A DNA stretch of 64,000 nt, taken from Ferdinandcohnia sp047246645 (GTDB lineage Bacteria > Bacillota > Bacilli > Bacillales > Bacillaceae_L). Within the stretch, counting starts at the first letter, position 1. Every line of letters begins with the position of its first letter. The notes beneath the pieces are model-generated. The model made no database searches and was not told the origin of the DNA. It worked only from the letters and a program-made list of their open reading frames with translations. Where the stretch lies: the NCBI RefSeq assembly GCF_047246645.1, contig NZ_JBFOKR010000011.1, positions 109,639-173,638 of the forward strand. The letters run 5' to 3'. A program made the position numbers and the translations under genes. Positions 34,619 to 42,426 of the stretch are shown piece after piece.

Positions 34619-35965
34619 ATGACACATGTGCGGTTCGATTATTCAAAAGCTTTAACATTTTTTGGAGAACATGAACTTACATACTTACGTGATGCTGTTA
34701 AAGTAGCTCATCATTCAATACATGAAAAAACTGGAGCAGGTAATGACTATTTGGGTTGGGTAGACCTTCCATCGGAATATGACAAGGAAGAATTTTCACG
34801 AATTCAAAAAAGTGCTGAGAAGATAAAATCTGATTCAGATATTTTACTTGTAATTGGTATTGGTGGTTCTTATCTAGGAGCAAGAGCAGCAATTGAATGG
34901 CTAAACCATTCTTTTTATAACTCGCTTTCAAAAGTACAACGTCAAACACCTCAAATTGTATTTGTAGGTAATAACATAAGCTCTACCTACATGAAGGATT
35001 TAATGGATTTACTTGAAGGTAAAGATTTTTCAATCAATGTTATTTCAAAATCAGGAACAACAACAGAACCAGCAATTGCCTTCCGTATCTTCCGTAAGCT
35101 TTTAGAGGAGAAATATGGCAAGGAAGAGTCTCGTAAACGTATCTATGCTACTACAGATAAAGCACGTGGCGCGTTAAAGACGTTGGCAGTTGAAGAAGGG
35201 TATGAGTCCTTTGTAATCCCTGATGATGTGGGAGGCCGATACTCAGTATTAACAGCAGTTGGTTTATTACCAATTGCCGTTAGTGGAGCAAATATTGAGG
35301 AAATGATGAAGGGTGCTCAGGCAGCAAGTGTGGATTTCGCAAAATCTGAACTGGATGAAAACCCTGCTTATCAATATGCGGCTGTGCGTAATGCTTTATA
35401 TAACAAAGGGAAAACGATTGAAATGCTAATTAACTATGAACCGGGGTTACAATACTTCTCAGAATGGTGGAAGCAATTATTTGGAGAAAGTGAAGGGAAG
35501 GATCAAAAGGGGATTTTCCCATCATCAGCTAACTTCTCTACCGATTTACACTCATTAGGTCAATATGTTCAAGAAGGTCGCCGTGATCTGTTTGAAACTG
35601 TACTTCATGTTGAAAAATCACGTCATGAGCTATTTATTGAAGAAGAAGAAAATGACCTTGATGGCCTTAATTATTTAGCTGGAAAATCTGTGGATTTCGT
35701 TAATAAGAAAGCATTTGAAGGTACAATGCTAGCTCATACGGATGGAGGAGTACCAAATCTAATTGTTCATGTTCCAGAGTTAAATGAATACACTTTTGGT
35801 TATTTAGTGTATTTCTTCGAAAAAGCATGTGCAATGAGCGGGTACTTATTAGGAGTAAATCCATTTGACCAACCAGGTGTCGAAGCTTATAAAGTAAATA
35901 TGTTTGCATTACTAGGTAAGCCAGGTTTTGAGGAAAAGAAAGCAGAACTAGAAAAACGTCTTTAA
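34619..35965 (+). CDS. pgi: Glucose-6-phosphate isomerase
   Basis: 448 residues. It interconverts glucose 6-phosphate and fructose 6-phosphate. The N-terminus MTHVRFDYSKALTFF agrees with the B. subtilis enzyme; VIGIGGSYLGARAAIEWL and SKSGTTTEPAIAFRIF bind phosphate; catalytic Glu in GLQYFSEWWKQLFGESEGKD and Lys in the C-terminal NPFDQPGVEAYK. GAGGTTGGAGG precedes ATG 34619. A terminator lies at ~35975. A housekeeping gene, highly conserved. Confidence 0.97.
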   Translation: MTHVRFDYSKALTFFGEHELTYLRDAVKVAHHSIHEKTGAGNDYLGWVDLPSEYDKEEFSRIQKSAEKIKSDSDILLVIGIGGSYLGARAAIEWLNHSFYNSLSKVQRQTPQIVFVGNNISSTYMKDLMDLLEGKDFSINVISKSGTTTEPAIAFRIFRKLLEEKYGKEESRKRIYATTDKARGALKTLAVEEGYESFVIPDDVGGRYSVLTAVGLLPIAVSGANIEEMMKGAQAASVDFAKSELDENPAYQYAAVRNALYNKGKTIEMLINYEPGLQYFSEWWKQLFGESEGKDQKGIFPSSANFSTDLHSLGQYVQEGRRDLFETVLHVEKSRHELFIEEEENDLDGLNYLAGKSVDFVNKKAFEGTMLAHTDGGVPNLIVHVPELNEYTFGYLVYFFEKACAMSGYLLGVNPFDQPGVEAYKVNMFALLGKPGFEEKKAELEKRL

Positions 35966-35972
35966 TATAACC

Positions 35973-36006
35973 AAAGGGATTCTCATAATGAGAATCTCTT
36001 TTTCAT
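35973..36006 (+). terminator. pgi terminator
   Basis: GGGATTCTCAT / ATGAGAATCTC then TTTTT. Confidence 0.85.
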
Positions 36007-36119
36007 TAGTAAACTTAACTCAATTTGGACAACATAATCGTATGAATAAGATTAACTTGTTTTTAGCTTGAACCTGATTTAAGTGGTACAGCTAAACACA
36101 ATTAAAGGGGTTGTTTAGA

Positions 36120-36524
36120 TTGATTCCTATTCCTTCAAGACTCGAGGGAGAAACCTTCCAATTATTTAAATTAGAAAAAGAACTAAAGCCATTAGGGTAT
36201 GCAATTGGTGGCAACTGGGATTATGATCATGGATATTTTGATTATAAAATATCTGCTGAAGATGGTTATCAGTACTTACGAATTCCATTTGGTGCAGTTG
36301 ATGGACAGTTAGATCAGGATGGTGCGGTTGTGCAGCTAGCTAGACCATTCCTCCTTTCACACCAATTCCAAGCTGGTACAGATGACGATGCTGTTATCGG
36401 AAACTTTTCAGCAGCAATTAATCAATTCCAAGAACCGGAAACGCCAGATGCAGAGTTCCCTTCTAAGTACGTGGAATTGGGAAAAGCACTTGTTGAAGAG
36501 CTTGAAACCAAATTATTAGATTAG
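36120..36524 (+). CDS. yugN: YugN family protein
   Basis: 134 residues, soluble. Family features MIPIPSRLEGETFQLFKLEK, IGGNWDYDHGYFDYKI and YLRIPFGAVDGQLDQDGAVV. Function unknown; conserved next to pgi. The TTG at 36120 is 9 bp after AAAGGGG and is preferred to TTG 36111, which abuts it. Strong terminator downstream. Confidence 0.8.
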   Translation: MIPIPSRLEGETFQLFKLEKELKPLGYAIGGNWDYDHGYFDYKISAEDGYQYLRIPFGAVDGQLDQDGAVVQLARPFLLSHQFQAGTDDDAVIGNFSAAINQFQEPETPDAEFPSKYVELGKALVEELETKLLD

Positions 36525-36531
36525 ATTAAAT

Positions 36532-36562
36532 AAAGGATTCTCCAACCAGAGAATCCTTTTTC
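36532..36562. terminator. yugN/yugO convergent terminator
   Basis: AAAGGATTCTC / GAGAATCCTTT then TTC; stop of yugO lies just beyond. Confidence 0.85.
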
Positions 36563-36568
36563 TAATGG

Positions 36569-37561
36569 TTAATTTTTAATAATTAACAAGTGATCATTTT
36601 TTCTAATTTCTAGTGCGAGAGGGGGATTTATGATAATATCATCAGCGCGTTTAATACCAATTAGGAGTTTTCCTTCCTTTAGAAGTGTTTCGTTACTCTT
36701 TTGAAAGGTCAATCCAATTAAGTCAAAGGTTGCTTCAAAAAACTGCAGCTTACATCCCTTTAAATCAACTAACATGGCAAGTAAAGCATCAGAAACACCA
36801 TGTGAAAGAATACTGTTGACCATAACTAAACTAGAAACACGATTGGTTTGAATAATCTCATCGGCTCCACCACGCTTCGCATTATTTACCTGCTGTGTAG
36901 TAAGTATTTCAACAATACTATATATATCAGGATTTAATCCTTTAATAGCTAGTAGGGTAAGAATTGAAATCATGTCTGCTTGCACTTCATCTTTACTTTG
37001 GTCAGCGGTAATAAGGACCATATCTGCGTCCTTAATATTTGCTTGGTTTAGTGTTGCATCATGAGTGGGGTTTCCTTTAATAAAATGGAAATGGTTAGCT
37101 GGCATTGGATTTTTCTCAAGGGATTCATCTATAAGAATGATATCAATCACTTTGCCTGGTGTTTGGAGGAGAGAAATAGTTTCTCTCACCCTTTCGTTCC
37201 AACCGATAATTACGATATGTTTCCTACCTGTAAAAGCAGATGTTCCTTCGATATAAGCATTTTGTGTAACTAATGTCGATGTGGAGATTGCTGCAAAGTA
37301 TCTTGTAACTATACCAACTCCAATAAAAATTAGTAAAACACCAACAACTCTACCGGCTGTTGACACAGGTACAAAATCTCCATAACCAACAGTTGCTGCA
37401 GTTACGATGGCCCACCAAATACCGTCGAATATGGTAGGAAATGATTCAGGCTCAATTATATGAATTAAAATACCGAAACCAATTATGACAATCAAAACAA
37501 TTGAAATGATTTTTGCTAAGATGGATCGCTTAAAGAAACTAGTTACAACATTAGCAAACAT
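36569..37561 (-). CDS. yugO: Potassium channel YugO (RCK-gated)
   Basis: 330 residues. Two membrane helices flank the pore loop AATVGYGDFVPVSTAG (K+ selectivity filter TVGYGD), followed by a cytoplasmic RCK-N/TrkA-N domain starting HIVIIGWNERVRETISLL and a C-terminal RCK-C part. In B. subtilis YugO mediates K+ release used in biofilm electrical signalling and is translated from one message with mstX; the same pair is present here, 47 bp apart. Confidence 0.92.
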   Translation of the reverse strand: MFANVVTSFFKRSILAKIISIVLIVIIGFGILIHIIEPESFPTIFDGIWWAIVTAATVGYGDFVPVSTAGRVVGVLLIFIGVGIVTRYFAAISTSTLVTQNAYIEGTSAFTGRKHIVIIGWNERVRETISLLQTPGKVIDIILIDESLEKNPMPANHFHFIKGNPTHDATLNQANIKDADMVLITADQSKDEVQADMISILTLLAIKGLNPDIYSIVEILTTQQVNNAKRGGADEIIQTNRVSSLVMVNSILSHGVSDALLAMLVDLKGCKLQFFEATFDLIGLTFQKSNETLLKEGKLLIGIKRADDIIINPPLALEIRKNDHLLIIKN

Positions 37562-37608
37562 GGCGAAACCTCCTTTCTAAAAGATGACAAAGCAAGAATT
37601 TAAAGTTG

Positions 37609-37857
37609 TTACTTTTCATCATCTTTTGGAAGAAAGGCAAATATCTCTTTAATGATGTTATTTATTCTTCTTGTGATTTCTTCCTCACCAAATGTTGATT
37701 TTGCTTTTTCAATCGCCTCAATCACTTCTTGTTCAAATTCAATTAGCGGCTTATCTTCTTCAGCTTCATTATAGAATTGAATAACTACATCAAGACCTTC
37801 ATTTAGTTTATCAATTGAATCGCTTAATGATTTTTTCTCAGATTCATTTAGTTTCAT
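37609..37857 (-). CDS. mstX: Mistic (MstX), short form
   Basis: 82 residues. The sequence SEKKSLSDSIDKLNEGLDVV, IQFYNEAEEDKPLIEFEQEV aligns by eye with B. subtilis Mistic from about its residue 27 on (EEKEQLSTAIDRMNEGLDAF). It therefore lacks the N-terminal extension of the 110-residue founder protein, like other short orthologues. Mistic is a very hydrophilic helical-bundle protein that associates with membranes without a signal. Directly upstream of yugO. Confidence 0.85.
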   Translation of the reverse strand: MKLNESEKKSLSDSIDKLNEGLDVVIQFYNEAEEDKPLIEFEQEVIEAIEKAKSTFGEEEITRRINNIIKEIFAFLPKDDEK

Positions 37858-37986
37858 GTTATTCTCCTATTTCTCATACTTCTTTCTTTTAGTGTGTACC
37901 AATAACCCTCTCTTTTTGCATAAAATTCCTTGGAATTAGAAAACTAATAATGGTTATACAGATAATAAATTAATGGAGTGATAAGA

Positions 37987-38163
37987 GTGGATATACGTCG
38001 TGCAAAACAAATTTTATCTTCATCTGCAGATATAACTGTGCACTATAATGGTGCTTCTGTTTGGATTGATAATTGCGATGAGCAGGGGACATGTACTGTT
38101 CATTTACGTGACAGACAGCATGAGAAAAACACGGTGCCAGTTGAAGAATTAGAAGAAGTTTAA
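37987..38163 (+). CDS. sspH: H-type small acid-soluble spore protein
   Basis: 58 residues. MDIRRAKQILSSSADITVHY, then NGASVWIDNCDEQGTCTVHL and acidic C-terminus VEELEEV match SspH, a minor spore-core protein made in the forespore. The GTG at 37987 is 8 bp after GGAG; the GTG at 37978 overlaps that site. Sigma-G control is expected for the family; only a loose match is seen upstream (TGCATA ... AAACTAA). Confidence 0.85.
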   Translation: MDIRRAKQILSSSADITVHYNGASVWIDNCDEQGTCTVHLRDRQHEKNTVPVEELEEV

Positions 38164-38234
38164 TTAAGGGTCGTAAGTGTATTAGGAAGGCCGTTTTATT
38201 TATTATCTTCTCGGGTGGTTATGTGGAGATGAAA

Positions 38235-38700
38235 AAATGATTTTACAAGGGTGATTGTAGCGCATGGTACGAGACTCCTCGAAAATGCTTTGCATTTTCT
38301 TCGTGCGTGGGAGAATTCAAAGGAGCTTCTCAAAGTCCTGCGGGAATAGCGTGACCAAGTGAGACCCAGCAGGAGCATAGCGACGTGTCTAGCTTCAGCG
38401 GCTAGAAACTCGAGAAATTTCAACTTCTCCGTCAGAGGCAAAAGACGCCTCTTTTGCAAGGTAAGAAAGTATAAAATACTTTCTTACCTTATAAGGGCAA
38501 CTACGGTTCTGACTTCGCCTAAAGGCTCGGCAGTCACCGAGTTTTCTTTATCGGAGTCTCCGACGCACAGGATGTGCTAGTGCCGCCATCGCCACAGGAC
38601 GTGGCGTTATTGGCGGCCAATTTCCTCGTTTCTGGTCGAGCCGCTTCGGCATTTCATTGAGGAGGCTCACGGTCCGCCCGCGGAAAGCGAGTACCAGGAG
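38235..38700. repeat. Mosaic interspersed repeat, copy 2
   Basis: Modules relative to copy 1: E inverted 38276-38306, B inverted 38398-38456 (59 bp, about one mismatch), C direct 38559-38585, D direct 38590-38606, A inverted 38619-38668. Between B and C lies a perfect hairpin, AAGGTAAGAAAGTAT / ATACTTTCTTACCTT (~38457-38490), part of which (TAAGAAAGTATAAAA) also begins copy 1. No credible gene. Confidence 0.85.
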
Positions 38701-38829
38701 CGGAAATCACCAAACTTTGTACCTTACACCTTCTAAGAAAACAACGAAAATAACAATCTTTTAGAAATAAGCCATTAGGAATGTATAGAAACAGAAAAAA
38801 AGCTGCCAATAGAGAAAATGGAGCTTTTT

Positions 38830-38949
38830 TTAATCCCAAAAACCAGAAATATACTTTTCGAAAATATCCGAACTAAAGTAAAAGAACGATGCTAGGAAAA
38901 AAGTAATCACAAGACCAGTAATAATCCATCCAATGGTTTCCTTTTTCAC
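38830..38949 (-). CDS. Single-helix membrane peptide (39 aa)
   Basis: MKKETIGWIITGLVITFFLA, then SFFYFSSDIFEKYISGFWD: one membrane helix with a short aromatic tail. GTG start at 38947-38949 preceded by GAGGTGAT. Missed by length cut-offs. Function unknown. Confidence 0.5.
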   Translation of the reverse strand: MKKETIGWIITGLVITFFLASFFYFSSDIFEKYISGFWD

Positions 38950-39284
38950 AGTATCACCTCTCTCTAATACTATTCACTCTTTACTAGTCATTCATACAAT
39001 TGGACATGTAAAAACCTCTAGAAATTACTTCTAGAGGCTCTACAATATATATAAATAATAGGGGTAACGGTTTAAAAGGGCCCCTAATTTAGAGAGAGTA
39101 ATTAGGGGCAAAAGAGAGAAATGAAAACTTCATATATGTAGACGAGATAAATTTTAAAAGGTTTCACAACTTTATAAAAAAACTTTTTTGAACATGAAAT
39201 TTATCTATAAAAATGAGAAAACAGGCATTGTTTATCGTTTTTATGCATACATTTAGGACAAGCAAATATGAGAGGGGAATGATT
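38950..39284. other. Gene-free spacer with two strong hairpins
   Basis: CCTCTAGAAATTACTTCTAGAGG at 39015-39037, which on the minus strand is followed by TTTTTAC (terminator-like). GCCCCTAATT / AATTAGGGGC at 39080-39109 with loop TAGAGAGAGT. No minus-strand gene lies upstream of the terminator-like hairpin, so a small RNA is possible. Otherwise AT-rich. Confidence 0.45.
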
Positions 39285-39443
39285 ATGGCTTATCCAGGTT
39301 CAAAAGGTTGGTATGTGAAACAATTAAAAGAGCATGGTGTACATCAGCATCCAGTAGAAAGAAAGAAACTAGAAACCTATAAAACTGCGGCACTAAGAAA
39401 ATTGTATTTTGATCTAGTAGCTGATAAAGAAACAAATAAATAG
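39285..39443 (+). CDS. DUF2639 small protein (YflJ-like)
   Basis: 52 residues: MAYPGSKGWYVKQLKEHGVH, then HPVERKKLETYKTAALRKLY. This matches the short basic Bacillus proteins of the YflJ/DUF2639 type. ATG 39285 lies 7 bp after AGAGGGG; the in-frame codons upstream have no ribosome site. Role unknown; the small size and basic charge would fit a spore or nucleic-acid associated peptide. Confidence 0.75.
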   Translation: MAYPGSKGWYVKQLKEHGVHQHPVERKKLETYKTAALRKLYFDLVADKETNK

Positions 39444-39592
39444 ATTTCTAGGTAAGTAGCCAGTAAAAAGGCTACTTTTTTCATTTACTAGAATTCCCCA
39501 AAAAACACAGTTAAAAATTAAAATTTAGTCTCCTCATCTCCTTGTAAGTAAAGTTATAATATTATACAGGAGCTGTAGGAGGAATTTGAATA

Positions 39593-40315
39593 ATGGAAAC
39601 CGTTAATATAAATCTATCAGAGCGATTTGAAATAGCTTTCAATCGTATACATAAAGCACTTAGTAAAATGGTTAATCAAGGAGCTAGTGATATATTTGGC
39701 CATCTAGTTACTCAAGGAGCAAAAAAGCACGCAATAATTCGTACCTACAAGGATGAGCTTTATCAATTTGCGAAGCTTCGAAATGCCATAGTGCATGAAA
39801 AGCTTCGAGCTGATTTTTATATCGCTGAGCCACATGAAGATGTTGTTCGACAAATAGAGGAAATTGCTGACCATTTTGAGATGCCGATAACTGCTTTATC
39901 CATTTCAAACAGTCCGGTATTTTATTTTAATTATCATTCATCGATAAAAGATGTTGTTCTTGCAATGAATAAAAAGACTTATACAAAGTTTCCAATCTTT
40001 AAAAATGGAACATGTGTGGGTTTATTAACAGCGGGGGCTATTATAAAGTGGATGGCGGAGCACCTTGCAGAAAATATCATTGATCTTTCAGATATTAGAG
40101 TAAGTGAGGTTGTTCCATATGAGACAAAGCATCTTATTGATTTTTTACATAAAGACAGTGATATCTTCGATGTAGAAGCTTTATTTGAAAAGCGCCATGC
40201 TCATGGGAAAAAATTAGAGGCGGTTATCATAACCGAAAATGGAAAAACAGATGAAAAGCCATTAGGAATAATCACTTCATGGGATACGATTAAAATTGAT
40301 TATATGGTTAACTAA
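39593..40315 (+). CDS. CBS-domain protein with N-terminal helical domain
   Basis: 240 residues. Residues ~1-95 are helical (LSERFEIAFNRIHKALSKMV; KLRNAIVHEKLR resembles HEPN-like RxxxxH segments: RNAIVH). Residues ~105-240 carry a CBS pair: YHSSIKDVVLAMNKKTYTKF, PIFKNGTCVGLLTAGAIIKW, then SDIFDVEALFEK and PLGIITSWDTIKI. CBS pairs bind adenosyl ligands. The ligand and target are unknown. GGAGGAA precedes the ATG. Terminator at 40328. Confidence 0.7.
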   Translation: METVNINLSERFEIAFNRIHKALSKMVNQGASDIFGHLVTQGAKKHAIIRTYKDELYQFAKLRNAIVHEKLRADFYIAEPHEDVVRQIEEIADHFEMPITALSISNSPVFYFNYHSSIKDVVLAMNKKTYTKFPIFKNGTCVGLLTAGAIIKWMAEHLAENIIDLSDIRVSEVVPYETKHLIDFLHKDSDIFDVEALFEKRHAHGKKLEAVIITENGKTDEKPLGIITSWDTIKIDYMVN

Positions 40316-40327
40316 ATAAGAATACTA

Positions 40328-40357
40328 AAAAAGCTCGGCGAAATACCGAGCTTTGTC
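40328..40357 (+). terminator. Terminator after the CBS gene
   Basis: AAAGCTCGG / CCGAGCTTT. Confidence 0.75.
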
Positions 40358-40400
40358 AAAAATGTAAATAGGAAAGAAGTTTATTCTTTCCTAAAACGAG

Positions 40401-41141
40401 TTAAATTTGATTTTCCTTCACATTATTCATAATGGAAACAATATTATTTACCCAGTGGTTATTTAGACCTGTTGCGTCGTTGGAAGCATTATTTGGTGCA
40501 TACGCTGTTTGAATTTCACCGATTGTTTCTTTACCGTCTTCTACATAGTACTGTTTCAAGTAGATAGCTTTAAATTTAATGCTATCTTCGATTGAAAGAA
40601 ACTTTTGCCACTTTGTTCCCCCTTGTACTAATTCTTCACAGCCAGGATTTAGATAATCTTCTCCGAAAACATCACCATAAATTTCTGGCATACATGTAAT
40701 GCCACCAATATTATTCCATGGAGCTTGTGAAATATCAGAGTCTCCCCAACCTGTTTCTTGTGCAGCTAAAGCTGCCAGAAATACTGGATCAATCGATTGT
40801 TCTTCTCCTGATTCAACAAAAACGTTTCCTAATCCTTTCAGATTTCCTTTTAAATGCTTGTCCAATTCTTCAGCTGTAATTGGAGCAGTGGTGTTTTGCT
40901 CTACTTTATAGTTCTTAGATGCTTTTACAACTTTCTGTTTCGTTTGCTTCTTCTCATCTATATTATTTATCTCATCTTTTTTTGCTTCCTCTTGTTGTTG
41001 AATATTTTTAGCTTTAGCTTCAGCTTCAGCTTTAGCATCAGTATAGTGGTTAGATACAAAAATACTAATAATCAGTACAGTTACGAATCCACCAATAAAG
41101 AGAAGGGGGTGACGTTTTTTTGTTAGAGTTGAGAATTTCAT
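40401..41141 (-). CDS. Membrane-anchored glucosaminidase-domain protein
   Basis: 246 residues. Cytoplasmic basic N-terminus, membrane helix LLFIGGFVTVLIISIFVSNH, a Lys/Glu/Gln-rich coiled linker (~40 residues), then a GH73-like glucosaminidase domain: SIDPVFLAALAAQETGWGDS with the likely catalytic Glu in QETGWG, PWNNIGGITC, WQKFLSIEDSIKFKAIYL and the C-terminal GLNNHWVNNIVSIMNNV. It should cleave glycan strands at the outer membrane face. Substrate linkage inferred from family. Confidence 0.8.
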   Translation of the reverse strand: MKFSTLTKKRHPLLFIGGFVTVLIISIFVSNHYTDAKAEAEAKAKNIQQQEEAKKDEINNIDEKKQTKQKVVKASKNYKVEQNTTAPITAEELDKHLKGNLKGLGNVFVESGEEQSIDPVFLAALAAQETGWGDSDISQAPWNNIGGITCMPEIYGDVFGEDYLNPGCEELVQGGTKWQKFLSIEDSIKFKAIYLKQYYVEDGKETIGEIQTAYAPNNASNDATGLNNHWVNNIVSIMNNVKENQI

Positions 41142-41272
41142 TGTATCCTTCCTCCTTCATGAGTCCATTTTCCTATCTCGAAAGTTATCGTAACATATTA
41201 AAATGACATAAATATTACAGCGACATTATAAAAGGATGACCATTGGTTAGAAAATTCAGATAGTATCTATGT

Positions 41273-41305
41273 AAACCCAACATCAAAGTAATGATGGGTT
41301 TTTTA
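41273..41305. terminator. Hairpin between the SIMPL and glucosaminidase genes
   Basis: AACCCAACATCA / TGATGGGTT followed by TTTTT on the plus strand; on the minus strand it follows the SIMPL stop. Confidence 0.6.
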
Positions 41306-41311
41306 CATTAT

Positions 41312-41992
41312 TTAGCTAATAAATGTAAAATAAGCTTCAATTGTAGCAGTTATTCTTAGTTCACCCGGTTGTATTGGGGTAGCAGCCTCACTCATTGCAA
41401 ACATCGTTGTTTGAAAAGGAATTGGGGGACGAGCTTGGCCTAACTCAATAATTTTATATGGTATTGATTGTAGAGTTACGCCCAAATCATTTGCTAATAC
41501 AGCAGCTTTACCTTTTGCATTAGAAAGTGCATTTGTTAATGCTTTGTTTTGATAAGTAGAAGGGGTTGTAATAGAAAACTCTATGTTTGATACAGTATTT
41601 GCACCATTGCTTACTGCAGTATCTACTATCACCCCTACTTGGCTAATGTCTTTGGTTGTCACTTGTAACATATGGATTACACGATAACCGCGCAATACTT
41701 GTTTTGAATCTACATAATCATATACCATTTCAATCCGATAATCTGTTGTCTTTATTGATTCACTAGAAATTCCTAATTGAAGTAATGAATTGATGACTTG
41801 TGTCATTTGTTGATTATTTTCTTGTTGTGCTGTCGTAAGGTCTTTGTTTTCCGATATCACTCCAAGAGTTACGGTAGCCATGTCCGGAGTAACAGAAACG
41901 GTTCCTTCGCCTGTTACTTTTATAACATTGCTGTGATTGTTTGATTGAGAGTTGCCAACTGTATTTCTAGTCCAAGGTTGTGGATAAAACAT
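41312..41992 (-). CDS. SIMPL (DUF541) domain protein
   Basis: 226 residues: NVIKVTGEGTVSVTPDMATV (the GxGxVxxxPD pattern of SIMPL), LGISSESIKTTDYRIEMVYD, GYRVIHMLQVTTKDISQVG and ALSNAKGKAAVLANDLGVTL. Periplasmic homologues form oligomers and are linked to oxidative or cation stress; here there is no signal peptide. AAAGGAGGTG places the start at 41990-41992; the upstream hydrophobic-looking extension to 42061 lacks a site and overlaps the promoter region. Confidence 0.8.
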   Translation of the reverse strand: MFYPQPWTRNTVGNSQSNNHSNVIKVTGEGTVSVTPDMATVTLGVISENKDLTTAQQENNQQMTQVINSLLQLGISSESIKTTDYRIEMVYDYVDSKQVLRGYRVIHMLQVTTKDISQVGVIVDTAVSNGANTVSNIEFSITTPSTYQNKALTNALSNAKGKAAVLANDLGVTLQSIPYKIIELGQARPPIPFQTTMFAMSEAATPIQPGELRITATIEAYFTFIS

Positions 41993-42090
41993 TACAAACA
42001 CCTCCTTTAAAATACCTACAAGATAATGTATTAAATATACGAATGGAAAGTGTATATCCATTTCCTACTATAAATCATTCAATAAAACAA

Positions 42091-42119
42091 TTGTTTAACT
42101 AACGTTTGTTAGTTATAAT
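42091..42119 (+). promoter_or_regulatory. Promoter with embedded repressor-type operator (site 1)
   Basis: TTGTTT (42091-42096), 17 bp, TATAAT (42114-42119). The spacer is almost entirely the inverted repeat AACTAAC-GTTT-GTTAGTT (42097-42114), which ends at the -10 box. It reads toward the genes at 42230 and 42427. The same motif at the same position relative to -10 occurs at 44317. Confidence 0.75.
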
Positions 42120-42229
42120 TCGAATTAATGGAAGTAATAACTTTAGAATACGGAATCATCGATCGATGAAAATTTTAAAGGGAATCACATAAGAAAAGAA
42201 GAAGAACTATTCTAGAAGGGGATAGAAAT

Positions 42230-42418
42230 ATGATTTCAATGTTCTACCAAAGGTACAAGCTCTTTTTTTGGAACATACTTGTCCTAGCATTTTTATCAGG
42301 AGCTGTATCAAAGTTTTTACACGGATACATGTGGGAAGTTTATCTAAATGGTGGGCTTGGTGTTTTAGCTCTTATCGTATTAATAATAGAATGGAAGAAG
42401 GAAAAGAAGGGTAGGTAA
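42230..42418 (+). CDS. Small two-helix membrane protein
   Basis: 62 residues with two hydrophobic helices (LFFWNILVLAFLSGAVSKFL; VYLNGGLGVLALIVLIIEWK) and a basic tail KKEKKGR. GAAGGGGAT stands upstream of the ATG. It precedes the 2-hydroxyacid dehydrogenase gene by 8 bp and is probably in the same transcript, driven by the promoter at 42091. No family recognised. Confidence 0.6.
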   Translation: MISMFYQRYKLFFWNILVLAFLSGAVSKFLHGYMWEVYLNGGLGVLALIVLIIEWKKEKKGR

Positions 42419-42426
42419 TAGGGGAT

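Noticed and set aside
38196..38580. Frames on both strands in mosaic repeat copy 2
   Set aside because: Same reason: repeat-derived, no ribosome site, no family.
40854..41126. Phe/Ser-rich plus-strand frame
   Set aside because: Antisense shadow of the coiled Lys/Glu linker of the glucosaminidase protein.
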